This document shows positions 1 through 5,111 of a stretch of DNA of 10,684 nt, one piece after another. The stretch comes from Planctomycetes bacterium RIFOXYC2_FULL_41_27 (lineage in GTDB: Bacteria > Planctomycetota > Brocadiia > Brocadiales > Brocadiaceae), in contig MHZD01000144.1 in assembly GCA_001828645.1 (NCBI GenBank), forward strand, positions 1,927 to 12,610, in the 5' to 3' direction. Positions within the stretch are counted from its first letter, which is position 1, and the number at the start of each line of letters is the position of its first letter. Position numbers and translations under genes: made by a program. The notes below the pieces were generated by a model. The model had not been told where the DNA came from. It searched no databases and saw only the letters and a program-made list of their open reading frames with translations.

Positions 1-15
1 ATGACATTATTATTC

Positions 16-101
16 GTAGGGGCGAATCTTGTATTCGCCCAAATTTTCCACCATTGTAGTGTAAGCACAAGGTTCAGGGCGAGCACAAGGTTCGCCCCTA
101 C
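16..101. repeat. Imperfect inverted repeat, dispersed intergenic element
   Basis: The arms at 16-40 and 77-101 are each 25 bases and pair at 22 of 25 positions, with outer ends GTAGGGGCGAA and TTCGCCCCTAC. The 36-base centre shows no coding potential. Nothing else in the first 150 bases looks like a gene. A clear promoter for the riboswitch that follows could not be identified; TTGAAA at 110-115 has no convincing -10 partner. The structure is typical of non-autonomous palindromic repeats in repeat-rich genomes. Whether it moves or acts as a terminator cannot be told from one copy. Confidence 0.7.
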
Positions 102-213
102 AAGTGACATTGAAAGGAGTATAGCATGTAATTCGATTTAAACGATGTATTTCACATACAGGTGTTCCGATATTTATCGGGACGAAAAGGGAATCCCAAC
201 TCCAATTTAAAAA

Positions 214-275
214 GCAACTACAGATTACACGGATTTCTCAGATTTTTTCTGTGTAATCTGTGAAAATCTGTGGTT
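214..275. repeat. Palindromic repeat inside riboswitch 1, P4-like arm
   Basis: ACAGATTACAC at 220-230 is perfectly complementary to GTGTAATCTGT at 251-261. The wording (CACAGATTACAC, AAATCTGTGG) recurs at 649-736, 2539-2721 and about 4166-4192, so this is a dispersed family. It sits between CTCCA at 200-204 and TGGAG at 290-294, and between CCC at 195-197 and GGG at 299-301. It therefore extends the arm that follows GGGAAT instead of breaking the aptamer core. Confidence 0.75.
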
Positions 276-367
276 TCAGAGTATTTAACTGGAGAAAAGG
301 GAACGGTACCGTCGCTGTATTCGGTGACGAACGTTGCAAAAGCCACTGTCCTAATTTGGAATAATTT

Positions 368-459
368 ACCGCTGAGGACGCTGAGTTTACATAACAACCC
401 ACTTATTCCCCCTTAACAAAGGGGGATTTAGGGGGTTGTAACTCTGCACTCTCTGCGGT
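368..459. repeat. Composite nested palindrome inside riboswitch 1 variable arm
   Basis: The outer arms, 368-385 (starting ACCGCTGAG) and 442-459 (ending CTCTGCGGT), form an imperfect inverted repeat. Inside is a second one, ACAACCC at 394-400 with GGGTTGT at 433-439. At the centre TCCCCCTT (407-414) pairs with AAGGGGGA (419-426). The inner unit is related to the element at 4210-4252. The composite lies between GCCACTGT and GGGAAGG, a place where cobalamin riboswitches normally carry a variable optional stem. It looks like one element inserted into another. Confidence 0.75.
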
Positions 460-566
460 GAAAAAATTTGGATGGGAAGGCGCAACAAGTAGAATGATCC
501 GCCAGTCAGAAGACCTGCCTGTAATGTTTGCTGAAAAAATCTTCTTCGTAGTAAAGGAGGTGAAGC

Positions 567-584
567 GTGATGCCCATATTGTAA
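567..584 (+). CDS. Possible 5-codon leader ORF after riboswitch 1
   Basis: A perfect Shine-Dalgarno AAAGGAGG at 553-560 stands 6 bases before GTG at 567, which reads M-M-P-I-L and stops at 582-584. ATG at 570 is an alternative start. The stop codon overlaps the first bases of a strong intrinsic terminator. Nothing identifies a function. It may be a leader peptide, or the beginning of a lost gene whose body was deleted and whose downstream terminator survived. The ribosome-binding site is strong but the ORF is too short to be supported by coding statistics. Confidence 0.25.
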   Translation: MMPIL

Positions 585-622
585 AAGCCCGTTTCTTCTT
601 ATGCGAAGGAACGGGCTTTTTT
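583..622 (+). terminator. Strong intrinsic terminator after riboswitch 1
   Basis: AAAAGCCCGTT (583-593) pairs with AACGGGCTTTT (610-620). The stem continues through a T594/G609 wobble and CTTC (595-598)/GAAG (605-608) to a 6-base loop. The last stem bases merge into a T run at 617-622. This about 16-bp stem is a convincing Rho-independent terminator. Its position 56 bases after the riboswitch P1 suggests either a ligand-controlled terminator or the end of a vanished transcription unit. A possible competing pairing of 542-548 with 604-610 exists but is much weaker than the terminator stem. Confidence 0.85.
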
Positions 623-648
623 ATTTTGATCGTGCATGAATTTTTACG

Positions 649-736
649 TTGGACACAGATGAACACAGATTATCAGGATTTAAAAATTAGAAGATAAATT
701 ACTATCTGTGGTAATCTGCGGAAATCTGCGTCCTAA
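649..736. repeat. Inverted repeat of the CACAGAT family between the riboswitches
   Basis: The left arm begins TTGGACACAGATGAACACAG at 649, and the right arm at 703-736 ends CTGCGGAAATCTGCGTCCTAA. The arms are imperfectly complementary over roughly 30 bases around an AT-rich centre. It is the same sequence family as 214-275 and 2539-2721. No coding content is seen between the terminator at 622 and the second riboswitch. Confidence 0.7.
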
Positions 737-745
737 TTAATGGTA

Positions 746-918
746 GTTCAAATATTCAGGGAATCCCGTAGAGACGGGAGCTGCCCCGCAACTGTAACCG
801 GTGACGAAATCTGCAATATGCCACTGGAAAGCCGTTTAAACGGTTTAAACTGATTAAACGGCTTTTTGGGAAGGCGCAGAAAGTAGGAAGACCCGGAAGC
901 CAGGAAACCTATTTGAAC
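746..918 (+). promoter_or_regulatory. Cobalamin riboswitch 2, upstream of porin
   Basis: P1 is a perfect 9-bp pairing of GTTCAAATA (746-754) with TATTTGAAC (910-918). Core blocks are close to consensus: GGGAATCCC, CTGCCCCGCAACTGTAA, GGTGACGAAA, GCCACTGG, GGGAAGGCGCAGAAAGTAGG and CCAGGAAACCT. The variable arm is a clean hairpin, AAAGCCGTTTAA (828-839) with TTAAACGGCTTT (854-865). The usual P2 arm between P1 and GGGAAT is absent, since only a few bases separate them. The next gene starts 46 bases later with no terminator between, so control may be at translation or by an unrecognised structure around the AGGAG at 951-955. Confidence 0.92.
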
Positions 919-963
919 ATTATTTTATTAATCTTTATTTCCGAGGGGAAAGGAGAAAAGATA

Positions 964-2493
964 ATGGATTTGTTCCGAATTTTTTGTCAAAAGAAAATAA
1001 AGAATTACTGTGTAGTATTTCTTTGTACATATTTTTTAGGTACGTGTACCAATGAACGGTTGTGTATTTCTGCCGATTTATCACAGGAACACTTTGAACA
1101 GGTAAATGAGAGGCTGAATCGTCTGGAAAATAAGGTCGAAGATCTCGACGAATGCTATGCAAGGGTAAAGGATGTCCAGAAGGACGTGGAAATGATTCGA
1201 AAAAGTATGAGAGAAAGAGCTGCCGTCAAGGAGATGGAACCAGTGGTCAGTAAACGGTTAGAAAACCGATTGGAAAAGTTGGAAGAAGCTGTGCAGGATT
1301 TGACTGGCAGGGCTGCCCTTATGGACACGGCAGAAGAGATAAGAAAGGTGACTGAATACGTATGCCCAAATGGGCATGGATTTGAAACTATGAGTGAGGA
1401 TGGAAAGTGTCGTATATGTGGATTGAATTTAAAAGAGAGGGAGCATTTTAAAAAGTTTAAATTTGCCAGACGTGAAAGCATTTCAGAAAGAATTTCGACT
1501 GCCTTAGAGGAAGAATTTAAGAAGCGCATCCTTGTGGGCGCCAGTGGTACAGGTATATTCCAGCAGATTTTGAATGACGGTGAAGGCCGGCACTCTTCTG
1601 CCGAAGGTTCCCTTGATTTGCTTTTTATAGGCAAGCCGCTTACCTATATGACATTTTTCGTAGATTTAGAGTCCATCGGGGGAAATGGGCCTGATGAATT
1701 TATTGGCAGTCTTTCTGGTCTCAATGATGATTCAGGCTCTTTCCAGGACAGTGATGGAGTGGACCGCGTATCAGTCCGTGAAGCATGGTTACAGACCGAA
1801 CTCTTGAAACAGCATGTAAGGCTGGTGATAGGGAAGATTGATTTAACAAACTATTTTGACAGCAATGCCGTAGCGAATGACGAAACAACCCAGTTTATTA
1901 CCGGCGCATTTGTAAATAATCGAACCTTAGAAGTTCCCGAAAACGGGCCTGGCATAGCGTCCTTTTATGACACGAGGAGAGGTTTATTCCTTGGACTGGG
2001 ATTGCAAAGCGCAGATAACTCAGGTTCGGACATTGTGGATGGTCTCTATGGGATAGGAGAAATTGGTATGCGGACACACTATCTTTTTGGATTGGATGGG
2101 ACATACCGTCTGTGGACCAAAATCAATGGAGGCCGAGACTATAACAAAGGCCTAGGTATCAACGTAGACCAGCACCTTACAGCTAAACTCGTTGCCTTCG
2201 CAAGGTACGGAATTAATGAGACTGATGGCGCTGACGTAAAAAGCGCCTGGAGTACTGGTCTGGAATTACGCCATCCTTTTCTCTCACGGGTAAATGACAG
2301 TACTGCCTTTGCCTTTGGCCATACAGAGTCGGTGGATGGCATGGAAGAGCAGGTAACCGAAGCATATTATAAATTTGCCTTTAACGACCACTTTGCCATT
2401 ACCCCGTTGTTTCAGGCGGTATTTGACCCGGTGGGACTGGATGATAGTAATGTAGTAGCTTTGTTTGGTGTAAGGACGCAAATTGAATTTTAG
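964..2493 (+). CDS. Secreted outer-membrane porin with coiled coil and metal-binding-like knuckle
   Basis: The 509-residue product is predicted to be exported and to form an outer-membrane beta-barrel. The N terminus has a basic stretch and hydrophobic core (about residues 10-28), consistent with a signal peptide. Residues 40-120 are a heptad-like charged coiled coil. A C-P-x-G-H, 10 residues, C-x2-C-G pattern (C134, H138, C149, C152) resembles the heavy-metal-binding knuckle of efflux-associated proteins. From about residue 190 the sequence alternates polar and hydrophobic residues, with aromatic-rich strands and a C-terminal Phe, like OprB-type porins. ATG 964 was chosen because AGGAG at 951-955 lies 8 bases upstream; a TTG at 913 in the same frame falls inside riboswitch P1. 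The riboswitch places it under B12 control, which suggests uptake of cobalt or corrinoid. The substrate is inferred, not shown. Confidence 0.85.
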   Translation: MDLFRIFCQKKIKNYCVVFLCTYFLGTCTNERLCISADLSQEHFEQVNERLNRLENKVEDLDECYARVKDVQKDVEMIRKSMRERAAVKEMEPVVSKRLENRLEKLEEAVQDLTGRAALMDTAEEIRKVTEYVCPNGHGFETMSEDGKCRICGLNLKEREHFKKFKFARRESISERISTALEEEFKKRILVGASGTGIFQQILNDGEGRHSSAEGSLDLLFIGKPLTYMTFFVDLESIGGNGPDEFIGSLSGLNDDSGSFQDSDGVDRVSVREAWLQTELLKQHVRLVIGKIDLTNYFDSNAVANDETTQFITGAFVNNRTLEVPENGPGIASFYDTRRGLFLGLGLQSADNSGSDIVDGLYGIGEIGMRTHYLFGLDGTYRLWTKINGGRDYNKGLGINVDQHLTAKLVAFARYGINETDGADVKSAWSTGLELRHPFLSRVNDSTAFAFGHTESVDGMEEQVTEAYYKFAFNDHFAITPLFQAVFDPVGLDDSNVVALFGVRTQIEF

Positions 2494-2501
2494 TTTTTAT
2501 C

Positions 2502-2721
2502 ACAAAGTCACAGAGATACAAAGAGAAACAATAAATTAGGACACGGATTTTCACGGGTACTCACCGATAACGAATGGCTCGTTACAGTAAATATCCTGAC
2601 AATCGTTCGACTGATCCTTCGACAAGCTCAGGATGCAGTGCCGTTCATGGTGAGCCTGGCGCCGTCCATGGTGAGCCTGTCGAACCATCACGACGAAGTC
2701 TGTGTTCATCCGCGTCCAAAC
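2502..2721. repeat. Nested dispersed repeats after the porin gene
   Basis: An outer pair related to the CACAGAT family (GGACACGGATTTTCACGG at about 2539, with CTGTGTTCATCCGCGTCC ending at about 2718) encloses a second element. The inner element has TTCGACAAGCTCA (2618-2630) opposite TGAGCCTGTCGAA (2672-2684), matching at 12 of 13. It also contains two near-identical 18-base units, 2641-2658 and 2662-2679 (CCGTTCATGGTGAGCCTG and the same with one C), set 21 bases apart. The open frame across this stretch is a by-product of the repeats. No conventional terminator follows the porin stop codon. Confidence 0.7.
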
Positions 2722-2759
2722 TAAAATCCCTGTGCAATCATGGGAATGGAAAGGAGGTG

Positions 2760-2804
2760 ATGATCAAAAATCAATATGATGTACCGTATAGACCGTATTT
2801 ATAG
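2760..2804 (+). CDS. Possible 14-residue peptide ORF
   Basis: ATG at 2760 opens MIKNQYDVPYRPYL and a TAG. It follows AAAGGAGG (2750-2757), a perfect anti-16S match, although only 2 bases separate it from the ATG, which is close. The Shine-Dalgarno is like the one before the 5-codon ORF at 567. The peptide is rich in Tyr and Pro and is not a family recognised here. It may be a chance ORF, or the remnant of a gene start before a repeat insertion. Confidence 0.22.
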   Translation: MIKNQYDVPYRPYL

Positions 2805-2843
2805 CATTACCATGTAAAAACGTCTTTTTTGGAAACTTTTTTT

Positions 2844-2912
2844 ACCCCCCAGTGCCCCCCCCTTGCGAAGGGGGGAAAGAGAGGGGTCTTTTGGTTGCGG
2901 CAGTATTGCGCT
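2844..2912. repeat. C/G-run hairpin element upstream of the propeller gene
   Basis: Runs of C around 2845-2872 face AAGGGGGG at about 2868-2875 and GAGGGGTC at about 2880-2887, giving a hairpin with a GCG loop. There is no T run on the plus strand after the stem, so it is not a clear terminator. The tail TTGGTTGCGGC at about 2890-2900 recurs at 4385-4395, again just after a G-rich palindrome, so both are probably copies of one element type. Confidence 0.5.
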
Positions 2913-2938
2913 ATGGTATTTTTTAAAAGGAGAAAAAA

Positions 2939-4138
2939 ATGTTTAAGAAAATAGGACTATCAGTGATATGTGCAGTCGGCCTGGGTATACTATCACAGCA
3001 AGTGTATGCCGGGAATGAAGGAAAGACTATCGTAACACAAACTTTTAATCCTCAATCCGTAGTCTATGTAACGAACCGTGATTCTAGCGATATCGCCGTT
3101 ATAGATATGAAGACAAACAAGGTCATCGATCGTATTGCCTGCGGCGACTGCTGCAATCCACACATGACCATGGCAACTATGGATGGAAAGAGATTGGTTA
3201 CTACTGGCACACAAAAAAATTACGCCGTAATTGTCGATTTGAAAACCAGGGAGATTAAGAAGGTGCGTTTAGGTATCGCACCCGAACATTTTGTCATTTC
3301 ACATGATGGGAAATGGGCGTATATCGGCAATATGGAAGAAGGTGCAGTGTCTATCGTAGATCTCATCAATAGCAAAGAAATTAATAGAATCCAGGGTTTT
3401 TACGAACCGCATGGTTTTTCCATGTTGCCCGACATGTCCAAGGTCTATGTGTCGAACCTCGGCGCACATGAAATTGGGGTTATTGATGTAAAAAGCCAGA
3501 AGCTTATAAAGACCATCTATATTGGTAACGCCCATATATTGGCGTCTTTGAATCTGGACAAAAGACTTTCCGAAATAAACGGCATTGCAAATCCGACACT
3601 AACCCCGGATGGAAGATATTTATATGCGGCTGATGGCGATTCTAATCAGGTAGCAGTAATTGATACACATACGGATAGTGTCGTAAAAACCATCCCTGTA
3701 GGCCAAAACCCATGGCGGGCCTATGTGTCTCCTGATGGGACAAAGGTGCTTGTCCCGAATAATGACGACCAGACGGTATCCGTAATCGACGTAAAGAGCA
3801 ACAAGGTCATAACCACATTTCCAGGCGGCGAGGGGATGACGGGGATAAATTTTGTAAATGGAGGGAAAAAGGCGTACATCATCAGTCAGTCTGAAAGCGC
3901 CTTGTATGTGATCGATCTGGAGAAATACAAGGAATTAAAACGAATTAAGTTTGGCGAAGGATTAATGCTGGAAACTGCAACGACGACACCCGATGGGAAA
4001 ACCGTGTATCTTGCGTGCTCTACGAACAACTCCGTTTATGTCATCGATGGCGCAACAGACAGCTATACCCGAATCCCGGATGTAGGCCTTTCACCCTGGG
4101 CAGTTGAGATCATTGGTGGTAATAGCTATTGCCATTAA
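2939..4138 (+). CDS. Secreted YVTN-family beta-propeller protein
   Basis: This is a 399-residue protein with an N-terminal signal peptide: MFKK, a hydrophobic stretch to about residue 20, and probable cleavage after VYA at about 24. The mature part repeats the YVTN pattern of a strand ending V-Y-V-T/S-N, then I-x-V-I-D, then V-x-x-I. About seven units are visible, fitting a closed propeller in the periplasm or at the cell surface. Such propellers serve as binding or scaffold domains, and some relatives (NirF, cytochrome d1 domain) bind haem. Blade one carries a C-G-D-C-C-x2-H-M cluster (C68, C71, C72, H75, M76), and the protein ends Cys-His. Those residues could bind metal or form disulfides, but this is inference. 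AAGGAG at 2927-2932 lies 6 bases before the ATG. The gene stands alone, separated from the porin by repeats. Confidence 0.85.
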   Translation: MFKKIGLSVICAVGLGILSQQVYAGNEGKTIVTQTFNPQSVVYVTNRDSSDIAVIDMKTNKVIDRIACGDCCNPHMTMATMDGKRLVTTGTQKNYAVIVDLKTREIKKVRLGIAPEHFVISHDGKWAYIGNMEEGAVSIVDLINSKEINRIQGFYEPHGFSMLPDMSKVYVSNLGAHEIGVIDVKSQKLIKTIYIGNAHILASLNLDKRLSEINGIANPTLTPDGRYLYAADGDSNQVAVIDTHTDSVVKTIPVGQNPWRAYVSPDGTKVLVPNNDDQTVSVIDVKSNKVITTFPGGEGMTGINFVNGGKKAYIISQSESALYVIDLEKYKELKRIKFGEGLMLETATTTPDGKTVYLACSTNNSVYVIDGATDSYTRIPDVGLSPWAVEIIGGNSYCH

Positions 4139-4162
4139 TGAAGTTTTTTGATGAATATAAAA

Positions 4163-4252
4163 TGGAACCACAGATTGCACAGATTACACAGAAAGAATTT
4201 ATAACAAAGAATCCCCAAATCCCCCTTTGTTAAAGGGGGATTCAGGGGGATT
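4163..4252. repeat. CACAGAT-family fragment and CCCCCTTT/AAAGGGGG hairpin
   Basis: ACCACAGATTGCACAGATTACACAG at about 4166-4190 matches the family seen at 214-275. It is followed by a near-perfect palindrome: AATCCCC (4210-4216) with GGGGATT (4246-4252), and inside it ATCCCCCTTT (4219-4228) with AAAGGGGGAT (4232-4241) around a GTT loop. The inner part resembles, in opposite orientation, the unit nested in riboswitch 1 at 394-439. The hairpin could end transcription of the propeller gene, but it lacks a proper T tail. Confidence 0.75.
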
Positions 4253-4294
4253 ATGCTTTTCTTACAGGAGCGCTAAAGTTTTCATTCTCAAATA

Positions 4295-4380
4295 CCTCTC
4301 ACCCAGACCGTCTCCCACAAGGGGCGAGAGAACTTTCCCGCCCTTAACGGGAGGGATTAAGGGAGGGGAAACAGGGGTGG
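4295..4380. repeat. GC-rich palindromic element
   Basis: TCTCCC near 4311 faces GGGGCGAGA at about 4321-4329, and the run from TTTCCCGCCCTTAA (4334-4347) pairs with TTAAGGGAGGGGAAA (about 4357-4371) with a small mismatch. The CTCACCC start and GAGGGGAAA end are typical of short non-coding palindromic elements. An open frame of about 110 codons across 4227-4565 consists of this element plus the antisense of the peroxiredoxin remnant and is not a gene. Confidence 0.6.
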
Positions 4381-4407
4381 TTAATTGGTTGCGGCTGTGC
4401 TGTGTAT

Positions 4408-4568
4408 TTATTTTTTGGAATGTTCAGAAAAGACTTGTAAGACTTCCTTTGTATGGTTTTTTACGTCTACCTTTTTACCGCGAAATTCAGCAAGCATACG
4501 TATCTTGCCCGCATCGTCTCTTAGTTGAAAATCAGGTGCTGCACCACCTGCCTTTACCGGCTTAGCAT
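4408..4568 (-). pseudogene. Peroxiredoxin (Bcp/AhpC-TSA type) remnant with internal deletion
   Basis: The minus strand reads AKPVKAGGAAPDFQLRDD, then AGKIRMLAEFRGKKV, which is the N-terminal signature of Bcp-type peroxiredoxins (G-x2-A-P-D-F-x-L-x-D-x2-G). It continues in frame directly into DVKNHTKEVLQVF and a stop at 4408-4410, which matches the C-terminal end of that family (K-V-D-x-K-x-H-x2-E-V-L). Only about 52 codons remain of a usual roughly 150, and the stretch with the peroxidatic Cys is gone. The start is also broken: AAAAGGAAAAT then ATG (4566-4568) is followed by CT instead of the GCT needed to stay in frame, as if one base were lost, and TGA lies in frame just upstream. It is therefore non-functional. 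Confidence 0.8.
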
Positions 4569-4638
4569 ATTTTCCTTTTACAATTCAGGAATGAAAATGA
4601 ACAAAGCCGAACTGCGTTCATGAATAAAAATTATTTAT

Positions 4639-4944
4639 TCATGTCAGTGCTCCTGCTATCAGCGCCTTTTTCGACAAGAAATCAAAATGCACAGGCTCTC
4701 TGAAAACCTCCGTCAGGTTGGTAGAGATGCAATCCAGCATCATGACCATTTCTTCCCCTGTCGTATATTCTTCTGTATCGTATTGATACTATTCTTTAAA
4801 TGAGGTCAATGACCTTTCTCTGAGGCGCTTCATTAAACGAAATTTTAGCAATTCACTTTTTGTCGGAGTAAGGTTTATACCACTTTCGTCGTAGATTAAG
4901 CGTTGGAATAAACAAAATTCTTTATCATAGATATCAATTTCAAT
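4639..4944 (-). pseudogene. CheR-type chemotaxis methyltransferase, N-terminal remnant
   Basis: The minus strand gives FQRLIYDESGINLTPTKSEL, then LLKFRLMKRLRERSLTSFKE, an in-frame TAG at 4789-4791, and later CISTNLTEVFREPVHFDFLS. The helical N-terminal domain of CheR (R-L-x-R-R-L, S-F-x-E-Y) and the T-N-x-T-x-F-F-R-x-x-x-H-F motif at the start of its SAM-binding domain are clear. The rest of the methyltransferase domain (about 170 residues in the family) is missing, with a TGA at 4639-4641. AGGAG (4954-4958) lies 9 bases before ATT at 4942-4944, suggesting the original ATG start mutated. No other chemotaxis gene is nearby. Identification is confident, and loss of function is certain. Confidence 0.85.
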
Positions 4945-4977
4945 TAGGAATTTCTCCTATTGTATATTTAGTAATAG

Positions 4978-5078
4978 TTCACCCCCACCTAAACCTCCCC
5001 ATCAAGGGGGAGGAATACAAGGGGACAATGAGTATTCCCCGCCCCTGGTGGGAGGTGTTAGGAAGGGGATGGGGTGAA
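4978..5078. repeat. Palindromic element with perfect 8-base ends, downstream of the Mur ligase gene
   Basis: TTCACCCC (4978-4985) and GGGGTGAA (5071-5078) are exact inverted termini. Inside, CTCCCC...GGGGGAG (4995-5012) makes a hairpin, and AGGAAT (5011-5016) faces ATTCCCC (about 5034-5040). The right arm has a GGTGGGAGGTG...GGAAGGGGATGGGG character matching the left one loosely. It ends 34 bases from the stop codon of the leftward Mur ligase and may form a hairpin in its 3' untranslated region. Confidence 0.65.
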
Positions 5079-5111
5079 ATTAACTGTTAATAAAACCGGA
5101 GAAATATTACG

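Larger units (their letters stand above)
154..527 (+). promoter_or_regulatory. Cobalamin riboswitch 1, enlarged by two repeat insertions
   Basis: Class I-like cobalamin aptamer elements occur in the right order. P1 pairs 154-162 with 518-527 (ACAGG/CCTGT plus ACAT/ATGT around a bulge). A P2-like hairpin CCGAT/ATCGG lies at 167-180. The AAAAGGGAAT core follows at about 184, then the CGCTGTA and GGTGACGAA segments at about 312-331, GCCACTGT at 342-349, GGGAAGGCG at about 474-482, and the B12-box-like 3' end CCAGTCAGAAGACCTGCC. The aptamer is about 370 bases, far longer than the usual roughly 200, because palindromic repeats fill two peripheral arms (214-275 and 368-459). Core segments remain recognisable, so ligand binding is plausible but unproven. 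No full gene follows; a short ORF and a terminator do. Confidence 0.85.

Noticed and set aside
403..697. Open frames on both strands across 403-697
   Set aside because: They run through riboswitch 1, its inserted repeats and the terminator; no ribosome site or family resemblance.
828..867. Hairpin with T run inside riboswitch 2 as a terminator
   Set aside because: It occupies the usual variable arm between GCCACTG and GGGAAGG, so it is best read as part of the aptamer fold, although early termination cannot be excluded.
913..963. TTG start at 913 for the porin
   Set aside because: It lies inside riboswitch P1 and lacks a ribosome site, while ATG 964 has AGGAG at the right distance and a normal signal peptide after it.
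2574..2759. Frame from 2574 extending into the 14-residue ORF
   Set aside because: It is made of dispersed repeats translated by chance; only the part after the AAAGGAGG is worth noting.
4227..4565. Plus-strand frame of about 112 codons
   Set aside because: It is composed of palindromic repeats and the antisense of the peroxiredoxin remnant.
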